Assembly: GCF_018326305.1 (NCBI RefSeq)
Contig: NZ_AP023416.1
Span: 796,918 to 860,917 of the forward strand
Direction of reading: 5' to 3'
DNA: 64,000 nucleotides
Source: Vescimonas fastidiosa
GTDB taxonomy: Bacteria > Bacillota > Clostridia > Oscillospirales > Oscillospiraceae
Part shown: positions 25,513 to 33,542 of the stretch, piece by piece
How positions within the stretch are numbered: the stretch's first letter is position 1
Layout: every line of letters starts with the position of its first letter
Made by a program: the position numbers and the translations under genes
Notes under the pieces: model-generated
The model's input: the letters and a program-made list of their open reading frames with translations, nothing else
Database searches by the model: none
Told to the model about the DNA's origin: nothing

Positions 25513-27456
25513 TCAATCCTTCAAAAACACCAGGGACTTGATGTAGCCCTCTTTGGTGGCGTGGGGGATACGGCCCCGCTGGGCATTGTCACCCACGCAG
25601 ATCACATTTTTGAAAGCGCTGCGGTACTCAGCCAGCACATCAGCCCGGGGAGCTACGCCCAGGGAGAGCACCACATGGTCGGCCTCAATGCGTTTTTCTT
25701 CTCCGGTCTTTACATCTTTGACCATCACATAGCCATCGCCGATCTCGGTGAGCATGGTGTGCAGGTACATGGTGGGGTCCTTGGGTTTGATGCGGCTCAT
25801 TATGTCGTTGATGATGACGGAGAACATCCCGGTGCCCACGGCATCCAGCATCTCTATCATAGCTACCTGACAGCCCTCGTTGAGCATCATCTCGGCGCAC
25901 TCCAGGCCCGTGATGCCCGAGCCGATCAGAGCTACCTTGCCGCTGACCTTCACATCACCGGAGATCACATCGTAAGCGGTGCATACATGCGGCTTATCCA
26001 CGCCGGGGATGCGGGGAACGATGGGGGCGGCACCGGCCGCCATCACAACACCCTCCGGGGCCAGCGCCTTTACCTCGTCGATCGAGGGGGCTTTCCCCAA
26101 TAGAACTTTTACGCCGGCGCGTTCCACCTCAGCCTTCATGGTCTCCACAAAGCGGGCGATCTTCTCTTTGTGGGGGCCCTTGTCAGCTAAGTTCATGGTG
26201 CCGCCCAGGGTATCTTCCTTCTCAAACAGCGTCACATCGAAGCCTCGCTTTGCCAGGGTCACAGCGCTCTGCATACCGGCGGGGCCGCCGCCGATGACGG
26301 CAACTACACGGCCCGCCCCATCCTGTTCCGGGACAAGAGGATAGACACTCTCGTATCCCACACGGGGATTCAGTGCGCACTTGACAGGCAACTGGGCGTA
26401 AAGCTGTTCGCGGCAGTACATGCAGCCGATACATTTACGGATACCTACCACATCACCTTTGGCAGCCTTTTTCATGAAGAAGGGGTCGGCGATCAGGGCG
26501 CGGCCCAGGGCCACGAAATCGCACAGGCCTTTTTCCAGTGTCTCCTCGGCTACCAGCGGGTCCTTGATGGTGTTGGTGGCGATCAGGGGGATGGAGATGG
26601 CCTCCTTCACGGCGCGGGTAACATGTGCTTTCCAGAAGGAGTCGTAGGAGTAGGGCTCGCAGTTGGCATTGGCATTAAAGTTATTGCCATTGGACACATT
26701 TAGCACATCGGCACCAGCGGCCTCCAGCACCCGAGCGATAGCGGCGGCATCTTCCACGGTGCGGGTCTTGGGGATGTGGGGGGTGAACTCGTCGCCGCAG
26801 AAACGAACGGATACGGGGAAATCTTTTCCCAGGCGGGCTTTGATGCCCTGGACGATCTCGGTGTAGATGCGCAGACAGTTCTCAATACTGCCGCCGTATT
26901 CGTCAGCGCGGTCATTATAATAGGGGCTGAGGAATTGGTGGAGCAAGTAGCCGTGACTACCGGCCAGCTCTACGCCGTCAAAGCCAGCCTTTTGGGCACG
27001 GACAGCGGCGTCAATGAAGCGCTGTTCCACGATTTTGATTTCCTCGACCGTCATCTTGTGGGCAGAGGGACCACCGGGAGCTACAGGCACCTCGCTGGCG
27101 GCCCAGGCCTTGCCGGCTGCGGTAGGGGCGCTTTTGGCGCCGTAGTGGTGCAGCTGGACAAAGCAGCGGCAGTCGTACTTGTGGATGGCCTCGGTCAGGG
27201 GTTGGAAGGAGGCGGTGTACTTGTCACTAGCCAGGGACATCTGCAAATTCCAGGGCTTATTGTTCACCTCGTCCACATTCACACCCTCGACGATAATCAG
27301 GCCCACGCCGCCCCGGGCACGCTCTTCATAATAGGCGATAGCCTTTTCGCCGGCATAACCCTGGTGTTCGCCATACATCATCTGCATGGGGGCCAGTACA
27401 GCACGGTTCTTGATGGTCAGTTTACCGATCTTGCCGGGAGTAAAGAGTTTATCCAT
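25513..27456 (-). CDS. old-yellow-enzyme-type oxidoreductase with Fe-S cluster and FAD domain
   Basis: A 647-residue enzyme of the 2,4-dienoyl-CoA reductase / trimethylamine dehydrogenase type. An FMN TIM barrel covers about 1-340 (LFTPGKIGKLTIKNRAVLAPM at the start). A cysteine cluster CIGCMYC with a further Cys after residue 350 should bind a 4Fe-4S centre. An FAD/NAD(P) domain begins with VAVIGGGPAGMQSAVTLAKRG (about 390) and a second nucleotide loop VALIGSGITGLE (about 510). Such enzymes reduce activated C=C bonds, as in 2-enoates from amino acid breakdown or bile acid intermediates. It is the second gene of the operon, 21 bases after the aminotransferase. Substrate not determined. Confidence 0.9.
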   Translation of the reverse strand: MDKLFTPGKIGKLTIKNRAVLAPMQMMYGEHQGYAGEKAIAYYEERARGGVGLIIVEGVNVDEVNNKPWNLQMSLASDKYTASFQPLTEAIHKYDCRCFVQLHHYGAKSAPTAAGKAWAASEVPVAPGGPSAHKMTVEEIKIVEQRFIDAAVRAQKAGFDGVELAGSHGYLLHQFLSPYYNDRADEYGGSIENCLRIYTEIVQGIKARLGKDFPVSVRFCGDEFTPHIPKTRTVEDAAAIARVLEAAGADVLNVSNGNNFNANANCEPYSYDSFWKAHVTRAVKEAISIPLIATNTIKDPLVAEETLEKGLCDFVALGRALIADPFFMKKAAKGDVVGIRKCIGCMYCREQLYAQLPVKCALNPRVGYESVYPLVPEQDGAGRVVAVIGGGPAGMQSAVTLAKRGFDVTLFEKEDTLGGTMNLADKGPHKEKIARFVETMKAEVERAGVKVLLGKAPSIDEVKALAPEGVVMAAGAAPIVPRIPGVDKPHVCTAYDVISGDVKVSGKVALIGSGITGLECAEMMLNEGCQVAMIEMLDAVGTGMFSVIINDIMSRIKPKDPTMYLHTMLTEIGDGYVMVKDVKTGEEKRIEADHVVLSLGVAPRADVLAEYRSAFKNVICVGDNAQRGRIPHATKEGYIKSLVFLKD

Positions 27457-27477
27457 AGTGCTTTCCTCCTAAAATGA

Positions 27478-28674
27478 TTACTTACCCAGCAGTTCGGCGC
27501 AGGCCTCGCCCAGCAGCTTCATACCCTTCTCAATGATCTCGTCGGTGCTGTTGGAGTAGTTCAGGCGCACGGTATGGACGCCGCGGTCTATCTCATAGAA
27601 GGGATCGCCGGGGCAGATGGCCACGCCCTTGGCAAGAGCGGCGCGGTACAGGTCAACAGATGTGATGCTGTCGGGCAGGGTGGCCCACAGGAACATACCG
27701 CCCTCGGTGGGGGTGAAGGTCACGCCCTCAGGCAGATACTTGCGCATACAATCCATCATCAAGTTGGCCTTGGCGCGGTAGAGCTCCTTGGTCTTTTCGA
27801 TGTGGGCGTCCACATCGTTGTCCTGGAGGTACTGGGCCAGCACCAGCTGGGAGAAGATGTTGGTGTGCAGGTCGGCGGTGGACTTGTAGCTCAGCAGCTT
27901 GGCCTTCAGCTCCTTGTTGCGGACGCAGATCCAGCCGATACGCATACCGGGGGCCACGATCTTGGAGAAGGTGCCCAGCATGCAGCACTGCTCGCCCAGC
28001 TCCTTGCCGAAGCTGTCGGTGGCCTCGCCGGCGAAGCGCAGCTCGCGGTAGGGATTGTCCTCGATGAGCAGGATGTCGGTACCCTTCAGGATCTCAACCA
28101 CCTTGTCGTGGACTTCCTTGGTGTAGCTCAGGCCGGTGGGGTTCTGGAAATTGGGGATGACATAGATGAACTTGGCGTCGGGATTGGCCTTGACGGTCTC
28201 AGAGAGCTTCTCGCAGTCGATGCCGTCGGGGTTGATCTGGACGGGGATGATCTTGGGGTCGAACATGTGGAAGGACTGCAGGGCCACCAGATAGGTGGGA
28301 TTTTCCACCAGGACCTTGTCGCCGGGGTCGATCATGCACATGCCCAACATGGCCAGGGCCTGCTGTGAGCCGTTGGTGATGATGATATCGTCGGCCGTCA
28401 CATCGTAGACGCCCATGGTCTCGTAACGCTTGGCGATCCATGCGCGCAGGGCGGGCAGGCCCTGGGTGCCGCTGTACTGCAGTGCCTGGACGCCGTTTTC
28501 GGCCAGGACCTTGGCAGTAGCCTTCTCCATGGCCTCCACGGGGAAGGACACCGGGTTGGGCAGGCCGCCGGCGAAGGAGATCAGATCGGGAGAGGCGGCG
28601 GCGGCCAGGATGCTGGCGGTGAACTCACCCTGGAAGTCGGGGCGCATGATTTTTTCAGACATGTGAACATTCAT
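27478..28674 (-). CDS. PLP-dependent aminotransferase (class I/II, 2-aminoadipate-type)
   Basis: A 398-residue aminotransferase of the MocR-like/2-aminoadipate branch. Visible features are ISFAGGLPNPVSFP (about 33-46), the PNFQNPTG segment (about 175) and the PLP-lysine motif GTFSKIVAPGMRIGW (Lys about 236). Relatives transaminate aromatic, branched or aminoadipate-type substrates. It is the promoter-proximal gene of the five-gene operon with an AGGAGG site, behind a promoter overlapped by a perfect inverted repeat. It probably makes the 2-oxo acid that enters the pathway. Confidence 0.9.
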   Translation of the reverse strand: MNVHMSEKIMRPDFQGEFTASILAAAASPDLISFAGGLPNPVSFPVEAMEKATAKVLAENGVQALQYSGTQGLPALRAWIAKRYETMGVYDVTADDIIITNGSQQALAMLGMCMIDPGDKVLVENPTYLVALQSFHMFDPKIIPVQINPDGIDCEKLSETVKANPDAKFIYVIPNFQNPTGLSYTKEVHDKVVEILKGTDILLIEDNPYRELRFAGEATDSFGKELGEQCCMLGTFSKIVAPGMRIGWICVRNKELKAKLLSYKSTADLHTNIFSQLVLAQYLQDNDVDAHIEKTKELYRAKANLMMDCMRKYLPEGVTFTPTEGGMFLWATLPDSITSVDLYRAALAKGVAICPGDPFYEIDRGVHTVRLNYSNSTDEIIEKGMKLLGEACAELLGK

Positions 28675-28719
28675 AAGCAGTTCCTCCTAATGTATGAAAG
28701 AGTATTAAAAGTAGAGCGC

Positions 28720-28768
28720 AAAATTAGATTGCTAATCTAATTTTATCAGTTCCACTCAAACTTGTAAA
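28720..28768 (-). promoter_or_regulatory. operon promoter overlapped by a perfect inverted repeat (TetR operator)
   Basis: On the minus strand TTTACA (28763-28768) and TAAAAT (28740-28745) are 17 bp apart. AAAATTAGATT (28720-28730) and its exact complement (28734-28744) are separated by three bases and cover the -10 box and the likely start site. The divergent TetR-family gene begins at 28920, so repression of the five-gene operon by that protein is the natural reading. Confidence 0.75.
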
Positions 28769-28919
28769 GAAAAAAATAATACCTCATAAGAAAATCGGAA
28801 TATTACACAGCGGAAGGAGCCATATTTCAGCAAGACTGCTAAAAAGTATTTCCCGCTTGAAATTTATTGTGCTGCGTGATAGTATTGAGTTGGTTATATA
28901 TATTTCGCGAGGTAGGAAC

Positions 28920-29522
28920 ATGGATGCAATTATGACAAAACGGCAGGAAAAGAGCCGTACCAATTATAACGCCGTATTGGACACCTCAATAGTCCTTTTC
29001 AATAAAAAAGGGTATAAGGACACTACAATAAAGGACATCTGTGAAGCGACCGGGCTTTCCAATGGTTCGGTCTACCATCTTTTCCGTAACAAGGATGACA
29101 TTCTGCGGCATATTTATGAGCGGGACATCAATATATCCATCGGACTCACGCAGGATTTGGAGCAAAAAGTGCAGGATCCTTATCACTACCTGCTAAACTT
29201 CATGCTTGATGTTCAGAGACTCTGGGAAAAGACAGGGCCCATGCTGTTGAGCAACAAGTCTCACTGGACCACCTCGCGTACCTCATTGGGATGCAGCCCC
29301 ATTCAGCGAGAAGAATTACACACTTTTATCACTTTGGCACAGGAGCGCGGCACCATTGCTAACACCTCTGATCCGGCTACTTTGGTTGAGTTTTTGTTTA
29401 CTATGCAGCGCGGCATCCTGTATGGGTGGATCATCCGTGACGACTTTGACATGGATATGTATGCCGAGACCTTTTGGCCTCCTGTAATCCGTACACTCAT
29501 CAGTGGTGAGCTCAGCTTTTGA
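28920..29522 (+). CDS. TetR/AcrR-family transcriptional regulator
   Basis: A 200-residue regulator. The N-terminal helix-turn-helix is clear: AVLDTSIVLFNKKGYKDTTIKDICEATGLSNGSVYHLF, where the TetR signature ends in YHLFRNKDDIL. The rest is a helical ligand-binding domain. I chose the ATG at 28920, preceded by GAGGTAGG, over an in-frame ATG at 28857. It is divergent from the aminotransferase-led operon and a perfect inverted repeat lies over that operon's promoter. The inducing ligand is presumably a pathway substrate. Confidence 0.9.
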   Translation: MDAIMTKRQEKSRTNYNAVLDTSIVLFNKKGYKDTTIKDICEATGLSNGSVYHLFRNKDDILRHIYERDINISIGLTQDLEQKVQDPYHYLLNFMLDVQRLWEKTGPMLLSNKSHWTTSRTSLGCSPIQREELHTFITLAQERGTIANTSDPATLVEFLFTMQRGILYGWIIRDDFDMDMYAETFWPPVIRTLISGELSF

Positions 29523-29623
29523 CTGAGATTGTAGGCAAAGATGTTGCTTCTAATCGCCCTTCCTGATAATTATTAGAAAGAAAACCTCGCATAAACTGGG
29601 AGTAAGCACCTGCAAAATATTGT

Positions 29624-29652
29624 TGGGCAGCCGATGGCTGCCCAGTTCTTTT
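29624..29652 (+). terminator. intrinsic terminator downstream of the TetR-family gene
   Basis: TGGGCAGCC (29624-29632) pairs with GGCTGCCCA (29636-29644), followed by GTTCTTTT. Confidence 0.7.
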
Positions 29653-29699
29653 AACCGGGCTCGTTTGCCGGAGCACTTGCGGATGCCGGGAAAGGACCT

Positions 29700-29775
29700 G
29701 TCACAGATAACACTGTCACGGTGGGAGAAATTCTGCTTCGCCATGCTGGATTTGTCAAGAAGATGGGGCTGGATG
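29700..29775 (+). repeat. short dispersed repeat, copy 2
   Basis: GTCACAGATAACACTG... GGGAGAAATTCTGCTTCGCC... matches the junction repeat at 18566-18640 in the same direction. The 29523-29990 stretch otherwise holds only hairpins and short frames without ribosome-binding sites. Confidence 0.6.
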
Positions 29776-29874
29776 CGCCCTACCTGGGCGAATCCTCAGC
29801 CCATGGGGAACTGAAAAAACGGATGCCCTGCTGTCTGGCAGTCCGGCACCGGGAACATACACGGAAATGAATGA

Positions 29875-29906
29875 ACGGCAGAGCCCTACAAATGGGGCTC
29901 TGCCGT
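29875..29906. terminator. 12-bp stem-loop
   Basis: ACGGCAGAGCCC (29875-29886) pairs perfectly with 29895-29906 around TACAAATG. No strong T-run follows, so its role is uncertain. Confidence 0.45.
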
Positions 29907-29990
29907 AACATATTGTATCATGGATGCAGCACTCCCCCATGTATAGGAAAAAGCAAAACCGCGGAAAATATAGGAGAAGGGGGATTGCCT

Positions 29991-30647
29991 GTGGAGATTT
30001 TTGTGCAGGAGCAAGGGAAACTGGTAACGGTCTGGCTGACCCGGGAGAAGCTGATTCAGGTCATCCTGGATGCCCAGCTCAACGACGGCGGCTGGACCCT
30101 CAGCGGCACCAAGGCTGACCCCGACATGACCGCTATGGCCATCCAGGCCCTGGCCCCTTACTACAAGACCAACGAGACCGTGAAGGCCGCTGTGGATAAG
30201 GCTCTGGAGGCCCTTTCCACCCTGCAGCGCAATGACGGCGGCTTTGGCAGCTGGGGCACCGTGAACAGCGAGTACTGCGATCAGGTCATCGTGGCCCTGA
30301 CGGCCCTGGGTATTGATCCTGCCACCGACAGCCGGTTCATCAAGAACGGCCACACCGTACTGGACGCTCTGGCCGGGTTCTATGTCACCGGCGGCGGCTT
30401 CCGGCACACTGCTGGCGGCGAGCGGAACGGCATGGCCACCGAGCAGGGCTACTACGCCCTGGCGGCCTACTACCGCTTCGTAAACGCCCAGACCCGGCTC
30501 TATGACATGACCGATGTGGCCATTCAGACCGGCGGCAGCAATACCCCCGCCACCGGCGATACCGGCGTGCTGGTTTGGGTCATCGCCCTGCCCGTGACGG
30601 CCTTGGCCGCAGCGTTTGTCCTGAAGCGCAAGGAGCAGGAGGCGTAA
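29991..30647 (+). pseudogene. chimeric remnant of the transcobalamin-like gene (3' end only)
   Basis: A GTG start with a GGAGAAGG site opens a frame whose first 16-18 residues (VEIFVQEQGKLVTVWLT) look like the beginning of an unrelated small cytoplasmic protein. From TREKLI onward it copies the last 200 residues of the 1566-residue surface protein, including the GDGG-type barrel repeats, PATGD signal, helix and basic tail (here KRKEQEA). There is no signal peptide and no DUF4430 domain, so export and function are doubtful. The junction at about 30037 marks the left edge of repeat copy B. Confidence 0.75.
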
Positions 30648-30684
30648 GCCAAAAAGAAAAAACCTAAGCGGCAAAATAAAACAG

Positions 30685-30728
30685 CACCCCCGGGGCCTCT
30701 TGCATGACAAGAGACCCCGGGGGTTTTC
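30685..30728 (+). terminator. intrinsic terminator (copy B)
   Basis: CCCCCGGGGCCTCTTG pairs with CAAGAGACCCCGGGGG around ATGA, followed by TTTT. Compared with copy A there are paired changes in the stem, so the hairpin has been maintained. Confidence 0.85.
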
Positions 30729-30979
30729 GTGCGTAACCGTCAAACCTCCCCATAGGGTATGCTTTTTTTATCTCTGTTGTCCGCAAGATTTACATCGTGG
30801 TACATACAGAAAATAATAGTTCCAAAATGTATTCTTTACGAATTACAGAGAATGGATGATTTGATTGAAAAAAGTAAAATCCTGTGGGCAAAGCTCCGCG
30901 CAATTCCGGCAAAATTAAAGCGAAGATCCTCCCGATGACCTGCGGAAAAAAATGACCCTTGCGGCATAAAACCGAAGAT

Positions 30980-31007
30980 TTGACAAATAATAGGCGTACA
31001 ATAATAT
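30980..31007 (+). promoter_or_regulatory. promoter of intact spoVT (copy B)
   Basis: TTGACA (30980-30985) and TAATAT (31002-31007), 16 bp apart, 20 bases before the start codon. Sequence is the same as in copy A. Confidence 0.5.
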
Positions 31008-31027
31008 ACAGCAAGGAGTTTTTATAT

Positions 31028-31567
31028 ATGAAAGCAACCGGAATCGTGCGCCGCATCGACGACCTTGGCCGCGTGGTGATCCCCAAAGAGATCCGCCGTA
31101 CCATGCGTATCCGCGAGGGCGACCCCCTGGAGATATTCACTACCCGTGACGGCGAGGTCATTTTTAAGAAGTATTCCCTTATCGGCGGTCTGGAGGATTT
31201 TGCGGCCCAGCTCTGCGATATCCTGGCCCGGGCCACGGATTTCACCGCCGTCATCACCGACCGGGACAGCGTCATCGCCGCCGCAGGCCCCTGCAAGCGG
31301 GAGCTTATAGACCGGGCTGTTTCTCCCCAAATGGAGCAGCTTATGGAAAAGCGCAGTATCTATCAGCAGGGCAGGGGAGACGCCGCCCTGCCCGTCTGCG
31401 CCGATAACCTGCACACCCATGCCGCTACCGCCGCCCCCATCCTCTGCCAGGGCGATGTGCTGGGTCTGGTGCTTTTCGCCGCTGAAGAAGGGCGATACCC
31501 CGGCGAAAGCGAATATAAGCTGGCCCAAACCGTCTCTGCCTTCCTGGGCCGCCACATGGAAAATTGA
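31028..31567 (+). CDS. spoVT: stage V sporulation protein T (transcriptional regulator)
   Basis: A 179-residue protein, the usual SpoVT length. Residues 1-50 form the AbrB-like swapped-hairpin DNA-binding domain (IDDLGRVVIPKEIRRTMRI); residues 60-178 form the GAF-like C-terminal domain. SpoVT controls forespore genes late in sporulation in Bacillus and Clostridia, so the organism likely forms spores. The ATG at 31028 follows GGAG; an in-frame upstream ATG lies before the promoter-proximal region and is not used. Its first 98 bases are duplicated as the truncated copy at 18468. Confidence 0.93.
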   Translation: MKATGIVRRIDDLGRVVIPKEIRRTMRIREGDPLEIFTTRDGEVIFKKYSLIGGLEDFAAQLCDILARATDFTAVITDRDSVIAAAGPCKRELIDRAVSPQMEQLMEKRSIYQQGRGDAALPVCADNLHTHAATAAPILCQGDVLGLVLFAAEEGRYPGESEYKLAQTVSAFLGRHMEN

Positions 31568-31779
31568 AGCGGTAGGGGAGACCCTTGCGGCCGCCCGCAA
31601 CCTGAGAGGTAACAGGGTGTCGGGGACACCGCCCCCTACGAAGTTCTATCGGTAAACGGCGTGTAGGGGTCGGCCTCCCGGACGACCCGCCCGGCCTTGC
31701 CCCGTACCCCATGTAAAGCCCCCTGTCATTGCGAGGGCGCACCGCGCCCGTGACAATCCACATCCCCCGTCCCCTAAAA
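31568..31779. other. GC-rich gene-free stretch after spoVT
   Basis: No supported gene. It includes a GTAGGGGTCGGCCTCCCGG-type GC-rich run that looks like an intergenic dispersed sequence, but no second copy is present in this window. Confidence 0.35.
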
Positions 31780-31809
31780 AACGCTCCTGCACACCCGTGC
31801 AGGAGCGTT
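31780..31809. terminator. bidirectional terminator
   Basis: A 13-bp stem (31780-31792 with 31797-31809) with an ACCC loop, preceded by A-rich and followed by T/C-rich sequence. It separates convergent spoVT and the TPM-domain operon. Confidence 0.8.
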
Positions 31810-31846
31810 CTCCGTTATAATATAAGCTAAGTATTAACCTAAGTCC

Positions 31847-32341
31847 TTACTGCTGTCCCAGCTGGGCGAACACCACATCCGCCGCCCGGAAGAACTTCAG
31901 CGCCGCCTGGTCGTAATCACCGTCGTAGTAGTCGCTGTCCAGAGCCCTGCGCAGCATAGACTCCTGGGTGTCGGTGATGGTGCTGTTTACGCTGTTTCCG
32001 TAGAGCACCTGGTAGTCCTTGCCCTCTATCATCAGCAGCAGCATATCATTCTGCCCCAGGCCCCATTGCTTGCCCAGCATAGCGGCATATTTTGCCCCGG
32101 ACCACCCGTGGGTGCTGTCCACCGAAGCCACGGCAATGGCGGCGTTATAGCGGCTGTCCCACTGCTGGTTGTAGCTGTGCAGCATTTCTACGGTGGACTC
32201 CGTCAGTACCCCGGCATCGTCGACGATCCATTGGTGATACTGTACCTCCAGGGGCTTGCGGCTGAGGCCGTATACAGACCCGGCAGCCACCACCAGGATC
32301 AGCACCGCCAGCGCCACGGCGCTGCTTTTGAAAAACTTCAT
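31847..32341 (-). CDS. TPM-domain protein, membrane-anchored
   Basis: A 164-residue protein. An N-terminal hydrophobic helix (about 7-25, signal anchor or signal peptide) is followed by a TPM (TLP18.3/Psb32/MOLO-1) domain: WIVDDAGVLTESTVEML near 39, then alternating strands with WGLGQNDMLLLMIEGKDYQVLYGN (about 91-114). TPM proteins are extracytoplasmic and in some systems act as phosphatases or membrane-protein chaperones. It is the third gene of a unit with TelA and XpaC-like proteins, 25 bases downstream of TelA. Function here is unknown. Confidence 0.85.
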   Translation of the reverse strand: MKFFKSSAVALAVLILVVAAGSVYGLSRKPLEVQYHQWIVDDAGVLTESTVEMLHSYNQQWDSRYNAAIAVASVDSTHGWSGAKYAAMLGKQWGLGQNDMLLLMIEGKDYQVLYGNSVNSTITDTQESMLRRALDSDYYDGDYDQAALKFFRAADVVFAQLGQQ

Positions 32342-32366
32342 TTTCCCGCTCCTTTCACGGAGGTTC

Positions 32367-33524
32367 TTACTTGTGCAGCTCCATGAGCTTCTGCTTCAGC
32401 TCGCCCTCGATACGGCCCAGCTCTGCCTCGGCGGCCTTGCGCTTGGCAGCGCCCTCCTGCTGAATGGCCAGCACCTCGTCCAGGGTGGAAATGAGCTGCT
32501 GATTGGTGTGCTGCAGGGTCTCAATGTCCACAATAGACCGCTCGGACTCCTTGGCCGTGGCGATGGTGCCCATCTTCAGCGCATCGGCGTTCTTCTTGAG
32601 CAGTTCATTGGTCATCTCGGTGACGGCGTTCTGGGCGGCGGTAGCCTGGCGGCCATGCTCCATGCCCAGGGCCAGCACCATCTGGCTCTTCCACAGGGGG
32701 ATGGTGTTCACCAGGGAGGACTGGATCTTCTCCACCATCTGGGTGTCATTGTTCTGCAGCAGCCGGGTCTGGGGGCCCATCTGCACGGAGATCATCCGGG
32801 TCAGCTCCAGGTCGTGGAGCTTCTTTTCAAAGCGGTTGCACAGGTTCACCATGTCGTTATAGGCCTGGGCATCCTCGGCCAGGCCGGTTTTCTCCGCCTT
32901 GACGCGCAGCTCCTCCAGCTGGCCTGCGCGCACCTCCTCCAGCCGCTTCTTGCCGGCCAGAATGTACATGGTCAGTTCCTTATAATATTTCAGGTTCAGC
33001 TCATACATCTGATCGAACATGGCAATGTCCTTCATCAGCGTGATCTGATGCTGCTCCAGGGACTGGGCAATGCGGTCCACATTGGCCTCCACCTTGCCGT
33101 ACTGGGCCTTCATGCTCTCGATTTTATTGCCGGCCTTGCGGAAAAGACCTGCCAGACCCTTCTTCTCGTCGCCGGAGCCGAAGCCCTTCAGCTGCACCAC
33201 CAGCTCGCTGAGGTCAGCGCCCACCTCGCCCAGGTCCTTGCTGCGCACATTGCTCAGGGCGTTCTCGGAGAAGCCGGCCACACTCTTCTGGGCGGCGGCG
33301 CCGTACTGCAGGACCATGTTGGTGTCGGTAATGTCGATCTTCTTGGAGAATTCGTCCACGGCCTTCTTTTCCTGCTCGGTGAGCAGCTTGTCGTCCAGCG
33401 CTACGGGCTCGATTTTCTTCTCCTCCACCTGGGCGGGGGCGTTGGGCTCCAGGGTCAGCTCGGGCATAGCTACATCCGTTTCCGTGGGATTCAGGGTCAG
33501 CTCAGGGGTCATGTTCTCAGTCAT
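32367..33524 (-). CDS. telA: toxic anion resistance protein, TelA family
   Basis: A 385-residue cytoplasmic, mostly helical protein of the TelA/KlaA family. It has a long acidic N-terminal linker (about 1-50) and extended helical regions suggesting coiled coils. TelA proteins are linked to tellurite and cell-envelope stress tolerance, though their biochemical activity is unknown. It is preceded by the XpaC-like gene and followed by the TPM gene, with gaps under 30 bases. The XpaC-TelA pair is a recurrent arrangement in Firmicutes, which supports a joint role at the membrane. Confidence 0.88.
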   Translation of the reverse strand: MTENMTPELTLNPTETDVAMPELTLEPNAPAQVEEKKIEPVALDDKLLTEQEKKAVDEFSKKIDITDTNMVLQYGAAAQKSVAGFSENALSNVRSKDLGEVGADLSELVVQLKGFGSGDEKKGLAGLFRKAGNKIESMKAQYGKVEANVDRIAQSLEQHQITLMKDIAMFDQMYELNLKYYKELTMYILAGKKRLEEVRAGQLEELRVKAEKTGLAEDAQAYNDMVNLCNRFEKKLHDLELTRMISVQMGPQTRLLQNNDTQMVEKIQSSLVNTIPLWKSQMVLALGMEHGRQATAAQNAVTEMTNELLKKNADALKMGTIATAKESERSIVDIETLQHTNQQLISTLDEVLAIQQEGAAKRKAAEAELGRIEGELKQKLMELHK

Positions 33525-33542
33525 AGTGCAATCCTCTCTTTC

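Larger units (their letters stand above)
30037..31125 (+). repeat. 1.09-kb direct repeat, copy B
   Basis: Second copy of 17474-18565, with scattered substitutions in the coding part and near identity in the terminator and spoVT promoter. Unlike copy A it runs on into a complete spoVT. Confidence 0.9.

Noticed and set aside
30959..31027. Upstream ATG giving a 202-residue SpoVT
   Set aside because: The extra 23 codons cover the promoter and ribosome-binding site, and SpoVT proteins start at MKATGIVRRID.
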